Below, piece after piece: positions 16,613 through 26,624 of a stretch of 64,000 bases of DNA. Made by a program: the position numbers and the translations under genes. The notes beneath the pieces are model-generated. The model worked only from the letters and a program-made list of their open reading frames with translations, was not told where the DNA came from and did not search any database. Each line of letters starts with the position of its first letter. Position 1 is the first letter of the stretch. Origin of the DNA: Pseudomonadota bacterium (GTDB lineage: Bacteria; Pseudomonadota; Alphaproteobacteria; Micavibrionales; UBA2020); NCBI GenBank assembly GCA_023444705.1, contig JAEXMB010000095.1, forward strand, positions 1 through 64,000. The letters run 5' to 3'.

Positions 16613-18562
16613 TTACAGCTGCGCGGCGAATATCTTTTTGAACATCGGCACCAGCATTTTTGCTCCGTGTATGCCGATGTGGTTGTCGTCGCTGTAAAGG
16701 GGCAAGCCATTGATCGACCCGTGGCAAACACCGCCGCTGCACAAGTAGGGCGTGGGGTCGAGAACATGAACGCCGCAGTTTTGCTGCACGGTCTTGAGTG
16801 TGCGGATCACGTCCTGCTGGCGTGCGTAGTAATCGGCCAGCGGCAGTTTGATATCCTCGGCTTTTCCTTCGAACATAATATCGCGGCTGATCTCGCGCGG
16901 CACGTCAATGCCAAATTCCGGCAATGGCTGCATCACATAGACAGGCCGGCCTTCATCCGCAAGGTCACAAAGCGTAGTGGCAAGGCGTTTAGTAAAGGCG
17001 GAGGGGCTTGCGGCGGTTTCGTCGCTCTGGGCGTCGACGAAGGTCAGGCCGACCGGCTTGTCGGGGCTTTCGTTGTAACCTTCGGTATAAACAGACATAC
17101 GAAACGCGATGATGAGGGGGATATGGTCAGGCATGCTTTCGATGCGCGCCAAGGCTTTGCGGGTGAAATCTGGGCACATATAACTGTATTTTTTCGACTT
17201 CAGATAAGCGCCGGGAACAGGCGGGCATGTGGCCTGATAGGTGTGCCCGTCGCGCTGGTCGCCTGCCGCTGCTGCGAGAGCCATAAAGACAGATGACGCA
17301 TGACTGTCGCCCCAGAGAATATAATCCGGATGTGCGGTAGCGTTGTTACAGGGGGCGGCATCAAACACAAACGGATCTGATCCGCAAGGTTGGGGTTTGA
17401 GCGTTTTTGCGAGCATGACATCGCGCTCGATTTGCAAAACTTCTTTGCGCGCGCGCGCTTCAAATCCCTTTTCGCGGTCCGCGATTAGGCCGGCAGTTGC
17501 AACGCAGATAAAAAGGCAGACGAGTGCGGCGCGTTGCAGGCGTGGACCTGAAAATGCGCTTCTACGCAACGGCATTTCAATCAAGTAATAGGAGGCGCCC
17601 CCGAGAGCAGTGGACAAAGCAATGCCAAACAGATCCCAGCGCAATGCATGCTCGAGGCCGAAATGGCGCAGGGCGACCACGACAGGCCAGTGCCAGAGAT
17701 AAATTGAATAAGACCACAGGCCAAGTGTCGCGACAGGTTTGTTGTCGAGCAAGCGGGGTAATGGCGCCCTTGCCGCCAGCACCAGAGCGCAGCCCAGCGT
17801 CGGGATTAATGCGGCGCTGCCGGGCCAGACGGTATCCTCACCAAAAGCGATGATGGCGCCGACAATCAGGGCCAGTCCTGTCAGGGCAACCGGCCATGCA
17901 TGGCGCAGTGCGTTTAGATGCGCTGTCAGTGCGTAAACGAGGCCGCCTAATGACATTTCCCACAGGCGCGCGGGAAGCAGGAAAAAGGTAAAAGCCGGGT
18001 CTTTGGGGGTATAGACCGTGCAGAAAACCAGCGAAGTGAGCGTCATTATCCCAAGGCACCAAGCCAGCTGACGCAAAGATACCGCCCCGCACCAGCGCCT
18101 GAGGGCAAGTAAAATGAAGGGATAGACAAGGTAAAACTGCCATTCCACCGATAAAGACCAGGTATGCAACAGCCATTTGTCTTGGGACAAGCTGTCGAAA
18201 TAGCCACTTTCATTTTTGAAGATGAAGTTGGAGGAAAATGTCAGCGCCGTCGATGCGTGGCGCCCAAGTTGCTTATAATCACTCGGCGGCAGCCAATACC
18301 AGCCGGCCAGCAATAAAACAGCGCAAACCACAGTCAATGCCGGTAACAATCGGCGCGCACGGCTGGCATAAAAACGCCAGAGCGAAAAATTGCCGCGCGT
18401 AATGCCGGTATAGATGATCGCGGTCATCAAAAAGCCGGAAATGACGAAAAAGACGTCAACGCCGCTAAAGCCGCCGGAAAAGCCCGGCAGCTTGAAGTGG
18501 TATAGCATCACCGCAATAACGGCGAGGGCGCGCAGCGCATTGATATCGGGGCGGAAGTCCAT
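16613..18562 (-). CDS. Membrane acyltransferase with SGNH domain (OafA/YrhL type)
   Basis: 649 residues. The N-terminal ~360 residues are a multi-pass acyltransferase-3 domain, beginning DFRPDINALRALAVIAVMLYHF with the catalytic-type His, then SGVDVFFVISGFLMT and a Trp-Ser-Leu-Ser-Val-Glu-Trp motif. The C-terminal ~250 residues form an extracytoplasmic SGNH hydrolase-like domain with GDSHA near residue 420 and DDNHIGIHG near the end. Such proteins O-acetylate or acylate surface polysaccharide or peptidoglycan. A TTG at 18583 is in frame, but the family normally starts at MDFRPD, so the ATG at 18562 is chosen. The gene lies alone between tRNA-Asn and tRNA-Gly and looks less GC-rich than its neighbours, so transfer is possible. 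Confidence 0.88.
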   Translation of the reverse strand: MDFRPDINALRALAVIAVMLYHFKLPGFSGGFSGVDVFFVISGFLMTAIIYTGITRGNFSLWRFYASRARRLLPALTVVCAVLLLAGWYWLPPSDYKQLGRHASTALTFSSNFIFKNESGYFDSLSQDKWLLHTWSLSVEWQFYLVYPFILLALRRWCGAVSLRQLAWCLGIMTLTSLVFCTVYTPKDPAFTFFLLPARLWEMSLGGLVYALTAHLNALRHAWPVALTGLALIVGAIIAFGEDTVWPGSAALIPTLGCALVLAARAPLPRLLDNKPVATLGLWSYSIYLWHWPVVVALRHFGLEHALRWDLFGIALSTALGGASYYLIEMPLRRSAFSGPRLQRAALVCLFICVATAGLIADREKGFEARARKEVLQIERDVMLAKTLKPQPCGSDPFVFDAAPCNNATAHPDYILWGDSHASSVFMALAAAAGDQRDGHTYQATCPPVPGAYLKSKKYSYMCPDFTRKALARIESMPDHIPLIIAFRMSVYTEGYNESPDKPVGLTFVDAQSDETAASPSAFTKRLATTLCDLADEGRPVYVMQPLPEFGIDVPREISRDIMFEGKAEDIKLPLADYYARQQDVIRTLKTVQQNCGVHVLDPTPYLCSGGVCHGSINGLPLYSDDNHIGIHGAKMLVPMFKKIFAAQL

Positions 18563-18623
18563 CTGTGCGGAGGGCTGTTGCAAGTCGGCGACCGTACGTA
18601 AAGAGAATGGACGGGTATAAAAA

Positions 18624-18697
18624 TGGAGCGGGTGACGGGAATCGAACCCGCACAGCTAGCTTGGAAGGCTAGAACTCAACCATCGAGCTCCACCCGC
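18624..18697 (-). tRNA. tRNA-Gly (TCC)
   Basis: Read on the minus strand: acceptor GCGGGTG / CACCCGC; anticodon stem CTAGC / GCTAG around loop CTTCCAA with anticodon TCC (plus-strand 18663-18665); T arm GCGGG-TTCGATT-CCCGT; discriminator T with encoded CCA. D arm GAGC-TCGATGGTT-GAGTT is consistent with a tRNA. Confidence 0.95.
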
Positions 18698-18700
18698 GCA

Positions 18701-18729
18701 CGCATAAAACATAACGTATTTTGCGTCAA
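18701..18729 (-). promoter_or_regulatory. Candidate promoter for tRNA-Gly
   Basis: On the minus strand, TTGACG (18729-18724) is 17 bases from TATGCG (18706-18701), immediately before the tRNA 5' end at 18697. The -35 is good but the -10 is weak, and the spacing would put the start almost at the mature end, so the true -10 may lie slightly upstream in the T-rich stretch. Confidence 0.3.
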
Positions 18730-18845
18730 AAACAAGAGGGTTGATTCCGGTAAATTTACGCGTCTGCGGGGTGTTATGCGGCGCCATCTGCTTGTAGAAT
18801 AGTGCAATGCCGTCCGGCGATTTTCTGTTTTAAAGAGCCTGTTCA

Positions 18846-21257
18846 ATGCCGAGTGTTCCGCCAGCCCACAAACGCGTGCAAGACCTTCAGCAGGCGATTG
18901 CCCTGCATAAGGCGGGGCGTCTTGACGAAGCGGCAGCGACCTATAAAACGCTACTGAAAAAAGACGCGCGCGATTTCGAGGCCAATCTGTATCTAGGCAT
19001 GGTTCTGGTCCAACAGCACGATTTCGATGCGGCTGTCTATCGCCTGCAAATGGCGACGAAAATAAATCCGCAATCGGCGCTGGCGCACTGCAACCTTGGC
19101 GTGGCGCTGCTTTCGGCGGGGCGCTATGCGGATGCGGCCGCTGCATTCGCACAGGCGCTGGCGATCAAGCCTGGTTTTGTCGAGGCGCTGGTCAAATTGC
19201 CCCATGCGCTCCATCAGGCGGGGCACCACGCGCAGGCGCTTGAGGCCTATGACCGCGCGCTTGCCCTGCGCGAAGATGCGGGATTGCTCAACGACAAGGG
19301 ATGCCTGCTGCGCGACATGAAGCGCTATGAAGACGCAGTTTCTGTGTTTCGCCGCGCGTTGGCGCTCTATCCCGATTATCTGGCGGCGCAACTCAACCTT
19401 GCGCACGCGCTGTTCGATGCGCAGGATTACGCCGATGCCGCCGAAGTTTACGGGCGCATTCTATCGGGCGATCAAGGCCATGCGGGTGCGCGTGCCGGTT
19501 ATCTCAAAAGTCTGAAAGCGGCCGAGCGCGATGACCTGCTTGAAGCGGCGCTGATGCAGGCCTTGGCGCATAATCCTGACGATGCGATGGCGTGGCTTGA
19601 TCTTGGCCATGTGTTGCGCAAGAAAAAGATGTTCGCCGAGGCGATCGACGCCTATGCGCGCGCCGCCGCATGTGACGGGGAAGAGCCGGAAGTGTTCTTT
19701 TACTGGGGATTGTTGCTCTATGATCTGGGCCGCTATGAAGGCGCGGTCGATGCTTACGGGCATTTGCTGCGTCTGAACCCCGACAATGGCGCTGCTTATC
19801 AGGGTCGTGCGGAAGCGTTGCGTAGACTTGGCCGGGTTGAAGAGGCATTGGAAGATTTTCGCCGGGCCACGGCCTTGCTGCCAAACGATCTGTCGCTTGC
19901 GGTATCGGCGCTGCATGCGGAAATGAAAGTCTGCGATTGGCGCAGCTACCCCAAAGCGGCTGATCTCATCGCGCGCCTGCGCAGCGATGACAGGGCTGTC
20001 TTGCTGCCTTTTCCGCTGGTGGCGCTGCCTGCCAGTGCGCAGGACCAGATGCTCTGCGCGCAACGCTATGTGGAAAAGCGCATCGCGACACAATACGAGC
20101 CGTGGATGCAGGCGGATTACGGGCACAAAAAAATCCGCATCGCCTATGTTTCTGCCGATTATCACACCCATGCCACACTGGTGCTGATGGCGGGCATGTT
20201 CGAACAGCATGACAAGGGCCGTTTTGAAGTCATCGCTGTGTCACTGGGGCGCGATGACGGCGGCGCTTTGCGCCAGCGCGTGGTCGACGCGGTCGATGAA
20301 TTCATCGACGCCAGCCGCATGTCGGATGATCAGATCACGGCGCTGTTGCGCGAACGCGAATGCGATATCGTCGTCGACCTCAAGGGCTTTACGATGGATT
20401 CCCGCGCCACGTTGTTTGCGGGACGTCATGCGCCCGTGCAAGTGGCCTATATCGGCTATCCCGGCACCTGCGCTTTGCCCAATATCGACTATTTCATCGG
20501 CGATGGGATTGCAATCACGCCGGAGATCGAGCCATTCTTCAGCGAAAAAATCGTCTATTTGCCGCACAGCTATCAGGTCAACGACAACAAGCGTTTTTTA
20601 CCCTCACAGGTGCCGTCACGTACAGCGCAGGGCTTACCCGAAGACGCTTTCGTCTTTTGCTCGTTTAACAACAACTATAAATTCACGCCTGATGTTTTTG
20701 CGGTGTGGATGAATATCCTCAAGCGCGTGGACAAGAGTGTCTTGTGGATACTGCGCGACAACCAGTTGATGGCGGATAACCTGTGTGCGGCCGCGCAGGC
20801 ACAGGGCGTTGACCCGGCGCGCCTGATCTTTGCGCCCAAGGCCGAACTTGACGCACATATCGCCCGCCTGCCGTGCGCGGACCTGTTTCTTGACAGCCTG
20901 CCGTGCAATGCGCATACCACGGCATCAGATGCGCTGTGGGCGGGCTTGCCTGTATTGACGTGCCCGGGTGATACTTTCGCGGGCAGGGTGGCGGCAAGCC
21001 TGTTAAACGCCATTGAATTGCCGGAGTTGATCGCGGCGGACATGCGGGCCTATGAAGAACTGGCCGTGGCGCTGGCGCAAGATAAAGCGCGCTATCAGGC
21101 TCTGCGTGGCAAGCTTGCAGGCAAGCGCACCACAGCGCCGCTGTTTGATACCGTGCGCACGACGCGCGCGATCGAGCGCGCTTATGAGGAGATGATGCGC
21201 CGCTTCCACGCAGGTCTTGCGCCCGACCACATCAGGGTTTCCGACGATCAGCCGTAA
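18846..21257 (+). CDS. TPR protein with OGT-like (GT41) glycosyltransferase domain
   Basis: 803 residues. Residues ~1-370 contain about ten tetratricopeptide repeats (examples ALHKAGRLDEAAATYKTLL and AHCNLGVALLSAGRYADAAAAF). Residues ~420-790 match the catalytic region of O-linked N-acetylglucosamine transferase: IAYVSADYHTHATLVLMAG, the APVQVAYIGYPGT motif, FCSFNNNYKFTPDVFAVWMNIL with the UDP-contacting Lys, and DSLPCNAHTTASDALWAGLPVLT followed by GRVAASLL. Bacterial members glycosylate proteins such as flagellins or act in polysaccharide synthesis; acceptor unknown. There is no signal peptide, so it is cytosolic. Its 3' end overlaps the convergent ArsC-like gene by ten bases. Confidence 0.88.
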   Translation: MPSVPPAHKRVQDLQQAIALHKAGRLDEAAATYKTLLKKDARDFEANLYLGMVLVQQHDFDAAVYRLQMATKINPQSALAHCNLGVALLSAGRYADAAAAFAQALAIKPGFVEALVKLPHALHQAGHHAQALEAYDRALALREDAGLLNDKGCLLRDMKRYEDAVSVFRRALALYPDYLAAQLNLAHALFDAQDYADAAEVYGRILSGDQGHAGARAGYLKSLKAAERDDLLEAALMQALAHNPDDAMAWLDLGHVLRKKKMFAEAIDAYARAAACDGEEPEVFFYWGLLLYDLGRYEGAVDAYGHLLRLNPDNGAAYQGRAEALRRLGRVEEALEDFRRATALLPNDLSLAVSALHAEMKVCDWRSYPKAADLIARLRSDDRAVLLPFPLVALPASAQDQMLCAQRYVEKRIATQYEPWMQADYGHKKIRIAYVSADYHTHATLVLMAGMFEQHDKGRFEVIAVSLGRDDGGALRQRVVDAVDEFIDASRMSDDQITALLRERECDIVVDLKGFTMDSRATLFAGRHAPVQVAYIGYPGTCALPNIDYFIGDGIAITPEIEPFFSEKIVYLPHSYQVNDNKRFLPSQVPSRTAQGLPEDAFVFCSFNNNYKFTPDVFAVWMNILKRVDKSVLWILRDNQLMADNLCAAAQAQGVDPARLIFAPKAELDAHIARLPCADLFLDSLPCNAHTTASDALWAGLPVLTCPGDTFAGRVAASLLNAIELPELIAADMRAYEELAVALAQDKARYQALRGKLAGKRTTAPLFDTVRTTRAIERAYEEMMRRFHAGLAPDHIRVSDDQP

Positions 21258-21601
21258 GATTTTTTAAAGGCATCGGCATCAAAGCCAACGCGATAGGTCT
21301 TGCCGTCAAACACCAGCGGCCGCTTGATCAGAGAAGGATTGTCAAGTGCTGCCTTGAGCGCGCTGGCGGCGGTCATTTTCTCGCGCGCGGATTCGGGCAG
21401 GGCGCGCCATGTGGTACCCTTGCGGTTGATGACATCCTCCCAGCCAAGCTGGGCGATGGCGGCGGCGATGACAGCCTTGTCCGCTCCTTCTTTTTTGTAG
21501 TCGTGGAAGTCATAGGCGACTTTATGGCTGTCAAGCCATGTCATGGCTTTCTTCATGGTGTCGCAGTTCCTGATGCCATAGACGGCAAGTTTTTTGGCCA
21601 T
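21248..21601 (-). CDS. ArsC-family reductase (YffB/Spx-like)
   Basis: 117 residues of thioredoxin-fold ArsC family. The N-terminus AVYGIRNCDTMKKAMTWLD holds a single Cys where ArsC has its catalytic cysteine. INRKGTTWRALP and SLIKRPLVFDG (the conserved cis-Pro/arginine loop) follow. This is the YffB subgroup, whose physiological substrate is unclear; members are thought to use glutathione. A GGGAGAG ribosome-binding site precedes the ATG at 21601. The gene overlaps the convergent GT41 gene by ten bases at the 3' end and lies just downstream of macB on the same strand. Confidence 0.88.
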   Translation of the reverse strand: MAKKLAVYGIRNCDTMKKAMTWLDSHKVAYDFHDYKKEGADKAVIAAAIAQLGWEDVINRKGTTWRALPESAREKMTAASALKAALDNPSLIKRPLVFDGKTYRVGFDADAFKKSYG

Positions 21602-21631
21602 CGGTTCTCTCCCGTCTGAAAGGTGTTGCGC

Positions 21632-23572
<1,941 letters not shown>

Positions 23573-24745
23573 TTACAGCCTGCCCATGCCCATCATGCGG
23601 CGCGGCGGCTTGGTTGAGACGGATGTGTCCGCTGGCGCGGCACTGCCGCCGATAATAACACGATCACCTGCTTCAAGGCCGTCGATGACGGCGGCTTGCG
23701 TGCGGTCGCTGACGCCGACGATGATCGTGCGTGCCTGCGCTCCCTTGGGTGTGGCGACGCTGACTTCATAGGCCTTGCCGTCTTTGGTGTCGGCGTCGGG
23801 CTTGCGCTTGGTCAGGGCGCTGACAGGGATGATGGCGGTATCCTGGGCCTTGGCGGCGATGAAAAATATTTGCGCGGTCATGCCTGTCATCAGCTGGCCG
23901 TCGGAGTTGTCGACATCGACCAGAACGTTGTACAGCACCACGTCATTGATGGTTTCGGGGCTGGGCAGTATCTGGCGCACGGTGCCTTCCCATTTGCGCT
24001 CGCCCGCGCCCAGCGTGGTGAAGTAAACCGGCATGCCGACGCTCAGCTTGGGCACGTCGGCTTCGGCGACCTGCGCCTTGGCGGTCATCACGTCAAGCTT
24101 GGCGACCTGCACGATGACGGGTGCGGTCTGGTTGGCGTTGATGGTCTGCCCCTGCTTGACCGATTGTGACACAACGGTGCCGGTCATGGGGGCGTAGATT
24201 TTGGTATAGCTGAGATTGGTGCGGCTGCCGTCCAGGCTTGATTGCGCTTCCTCGATCTGCGCATCAAGCGATTTCAGCTTGGCGCTAGCGACGTCATGAT
24301 TGGTCTGCGCGTCTTCCAGTACCTCGATACTGATAGCTTTGGTCTTCATCAGTTTCTGGTTGCGTGCCAGTTTTTGCTCCGCCTGTACCAGCAGGGCCTG
24401 TTGTTCGTCGCGCTGCGCCTGCAATGTGCGCAGGCGCGCTTCGTCGCCTTTGACCTGCGCTTCGTAGACATCGGGGTCGATCTCGGCGATCAGGTCGCCT
24501 TCCTTGACGGTATCGCCGACTTCGACCGCAAGGTTGACCACCAGACCCGAGACCTGCGCGCCGACGTCGACATAGTCCTTGGCCTCGAGTTTGCCCTGCG
24601 CGGTGACCACGCTTTCGATGTTGCCGCGGGTGATCTCGACACTGGTTTGTGCCGTGGCGGGAGGGGCGTTGCGGGTGCGCCACAGCCATAGGGCGCCACC
24701 GACAATGGCCGTCAAGATAATGAAAATAATCAGTTTTTTGCGCAT
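23573..24745 (-). CDS. macA: MacA-like membrane-fusion (periplasmic adaptor) protein
   Basis: 390 residues. An N-terminal membrane anchor (KLIIFIILTAIVGGALWLW) is followed by the lipoyl half-motif EAKDYVDVGAQVSGLV, a long coiled-coil hairpin (about 95-180), the second lipoyl half ending TKIYAPMTGTVVSQSVKQG, then beta-barrel and membrane-proximal domains. This is the standard MacA order; it links MacB to an outer-membrane channel. The ATG at 24745 is chosen for its GGAG ribosome-binding site; an upstream ATG-like start at 24778 lacks one. The upstream region holds a perfect TATAAT enclosed by a dyad (24773-24793), pointing to regulated expression. Confidence 0.93.
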   Translation of the reverse strand: MRKKLIIFIILTAIVGGALWLWRTRNAPPATAQTSVEITRGNIESVVTAQGKLEAKDYVDVGAQVSGLVVNLAVEVGDTVKEGDLIAEIDPDVYEAQVKGDEARLRTLQAQRDEQQALLVQAEQKLARNQKLMKTKAISIEVLEDAQTNHDVASAKLKSLDAQIEEAQSSLDGSRTNLSYTKIYAPMTGTVVSQSVKQGQTINANQTAPVIVQVAKLDVMTAKAQVAEADVPKLSVGMPVYFTTLGAGERKWEGTVRQILPSPETINDVVLYNVLVDVDNSDGQLMTGMTAQIFFIAAKAQDTAIIPVSALTKRKPDADTKDGKAYEVSVATPKGAQARTIIVGVSDRTQAAVIDGLEAGDRVIIGGSAAPADTSVSTKPPRRMMGMGRL

Positions 24746-24772
24746 TGGCGGCTCCGTCAACGGTCTGCGGTC

Positions 24773-24793
24773 TTGCACCTATTATACGTGCAA
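24773..24793 (-). promoter_or_regulatory. macAB promoter -10 inside an operator-like dyad
   Basis: TTGCAC (24773-24778) and GTGCAA (24788-24793) form a perfect inverted repeat with a 9-base spacer. The spacer contains, on the minus strand, a consensus TATAAT (24786-24781). A -10 box held between operator arms is the classical layout for repression by a dimeric regulator. The start of macA is 28 bases downstream. No regulator gene is adjacent. Confidence 0.55.
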
Positions 24794-24849
24794 ACGCACG
24801 GCAAACCTGCGCCAAAGCTAATTTGAAATAAAATTAGTCAAAAACCGTC

Positions 24850-24877
24850 TTGTATATACTCATATAGAGTATATATA
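24850..24877 (+). promoter_or_regulatory. Promoter with a 9+9 dyad upstream of the NAD-salvage genes
   Basis: A perfect inverted repeat TATATACTC-atata-GAGTATATA spans 24853-24875. It overlaps a possible -35 TTGTAT (24850-24855) and a -10 TATATA (24872-24877), 16 bases apart. The nicotinamide phosphoribosyltransferase ATG is 75 bases further on. A second possible -10, TATAAA, lies at 24891-24896. The AT-rich block contrasts with its GC-rich surroundings and suggests a repressor operator; the regulator is not identifiable here. Confidence 0.5.
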
Positions 24878-24952
24878 TGTTCATACTGATTATAAATAAG
24901 GCGCGATTCGTACCGCAAGCGGATGCACCAGCCACCCCAAGGAGAGACGCAC

Positions 24953-26536
24953 ATGACCATTCTTAATGCCCTGCGCAGCAATATCATCGACACCGACAGC
25001 TACAAGGTGTCGCACTGGCGCCAGTACCCGCAAGGAACGGAATATGTGTCGAGCTATATCGAGGCGCGCTCCAGCCGCTACGCCAAGGCGCTGGGCGAGG
25101 GGTATGACTTCGCGCAGTTTTTCGGCCTGCAGGCATTCCTGAGCGAATACCTCGCCAAACCCGTCACGCAGGACGATATCGACCTGGCCGAGCTGGTGTT
25201 TGAAATGCATGGCGAGCCGTTTAACAAAGAAGGCTGGCAGTACATCGTCGATGTGCATGGCGGCAAGCTGCCCATCGAAGTGCGCGCCTTGCCCGAAGGC
25301 ACCGTCGCCAAGACCAGCAACGCGATGGTCGAAATCATCAACACCGATCCCAAATGCTTCTGGCTGACCAGCTATGTCGAGCCTGCACTGTTGCGTGCGG
25401 TCTGGTATCCGACCACGGTATCGACCAAATCGCGCGTGCTGAAGGAAGTCTGCCGCGCGTATCTCAACGATACGGCAGACAGTGCCGACGGGCTTGATTT
25501 CATGCTGCACGATTTCGGCGCGCGCGGCGTCAGCTCGCTTGAATCCTCTGTTCTTGGCGGCATGGCGCATCTGGTCAACTTCAAGGGCACCGATACGGTG
25601 ATGGGCATGATGGGTGCGCTTGGTTACTACAAGCCGGAATTTGAAACCGAGCTGGCGGCCAATGGCGGCGATGCGAAAAAAGCGATGATTGCCGTACTGC
25701 GTGACATGAAGGCGAAAGGCGAGGCGCTGCCCGCATTTTCGGTCGAGGCGTCGGAGCATTCCACCATGACCATTAAAGGGCGCGAAGGCGAGGCCGAACA
25801 GGTCAAGGCGTTGATCGACCGCGCCAAAACGGGGTGCATCGTATCCATCGTGTCTGACAGCTACGATTATTTTCATGCGGTTGAAAAGCTCTATGGCGAT
25901 CGTTTCCGTGCCGACATCATCGAAGCGGGTAAAAACGGTGGTCGCGTGGTCATCCGTCCGGACAGTGGCGATCCGATCGATGTTGTGGTGCGTACGCTGA
26001 AAATCCTCGAAGCCAAATTCGGCGCCACGGTGAATAGCAAAGGCTATAAAGTTCTGCCGCCCTATGTCCGTGTGCTGCAGGGCGATGGCATTGACTTTGA
26101 CAGTATGTACAAGTTGCTGGATGAGGTGAAGGCGGCGGGCTACAGCGTTGAAAACGTGGTGTGCGGCATGGGCGGCGGTTTGCTGCAAAAACCGACGCGC
26201 GACGACCTTAACTTTGCACAGAAAGCCTCGGCGGCCTTCATCAATGGCCAGTGGTACGATGTGTACAAGGATCCCGCGACGGCGGATCCGAACTTCGTCA
26301 AGCGTTCCAAACGCGGCCGTCTGTCGACTGTATTTGACGGCGTGGCCTTCAAGACCATCCGCACCGCAGACCTTAAGGCGCATGAAAAAGACGCGATGGT
26401 GGCAGTGTTTCGCAACGGCGAGGTACTGGTCAAAACCGATCTTGACGCGGTACGCGCACGTTCGGAGCAGACGGCCAGTATCTTCGTCAACCCTACTGCC
26501 GTCGCCGTCAAACGTGCAGCAGGCCTGAAAAAGTAA
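24953..26536 (+). CDS. nadV: Nicotinamide phosphoribosyltransferase
   Basis: 527 residues, close to animal and phage NAMPT/NadV length. The enzyme joins nicotinamide and PRPP to form NMN, the first step of two-step NAD salvage. Seen: DTDSYKVSHWRQYPQGT near residue 14 (Tyr that stacks on nicotinamide), LHDFGARGVSSLES (ribose/phosphate-binding Asp and Arg), VEASEHST with the catalytic His, VIRPDSGDP (phosphate-binding Arg and Asp) and a late GMGGGLLQK glycine loop. These all match the NAMPT family and exclude ordinary nicotinate PRTases. The ATG at 24953 has AAGGAG at 24939-24944; the frame extends to 24923 without such support. It is followed by the fused NMNAT/PRPP-synthetase gene on the same strand. 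Confidence 0.93.
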   Translation: MTILNALRSNIIDTDSYKVSHWRQYPQGTEYVSSYIEARSSRYAKALGEGYDFAQFFGLQAFLSEYLAKPVTQDDIDLAELVFEMHGEPFNKEGWQYIVDVHGGKLPIEVRALPEGTVAKTSNAMVEIINTDPKCFWLTSYVEPALLRAVWYPTTVSTKSRVLKEVCRAYLNDTADSADGLDFMLHDFGARGVSSLESSVLGGMAHLVNFKGTDTVMGMMGALGYYKPEFETELAANGGDAKKAMIAVLRDMKAKGEALPAFSVEASEHSTMTIKGREGEAEQVKALIDRAKTGCIVSIVSDSYDYFHAVEKLYGDRFRADIIEAGKNGGRVVIRPDSGDPIDVVVRTLKILEAKFGATVNSKGYKVLPPYVRVLQGDGIDFDSMYKLLDEVKAAGYSVENVVCGMGGGLLQKPTRDDLNFAQKASAAFINGQWYDVYKDPATADPNFVKRSKRGRLSTVFDGVAFKTIRTADLKAHEKDAMVAVFRNGEVLVKTDLDAVRARSEQTASIFVNPTAVAVKRAAGLKK

Positions 26537-26562
26537 GCTGATCTTGGCTAACCGTCTTCTGC

Positions 26563-26588
26563 CCCCGCCATGTTCGCGCATGGCGGGG
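26563..26588 (+). other. Intergenic RNA hairpin in the NAD-salvage unit
   Basis: A perfect 10-bp stem CCCCGCCATG / CATGGCGGGG with a 6-base TTCGCG loop lies midway between the two genes. It is not followed by a T-run, so it does not look like a normal terminator. Possible roles are mRNA stabilisation, differential expression of the two genes, or protein binding; these are inferences. Confidence 0.6.
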
Positions 26589-26624
26589 AACGGGAGAGCT
26601 TTACCCGCATAAAGGTATCACGAT

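Noticed and set aside
24890..26581. 563-residue open frame on the minus strand opposite the nicotinamide phosphoribosyltransferase gene
   Set aside because: The plus strand carries a full-length enzyme with a ribosome-binding site; the antisense frame has no family motifs.
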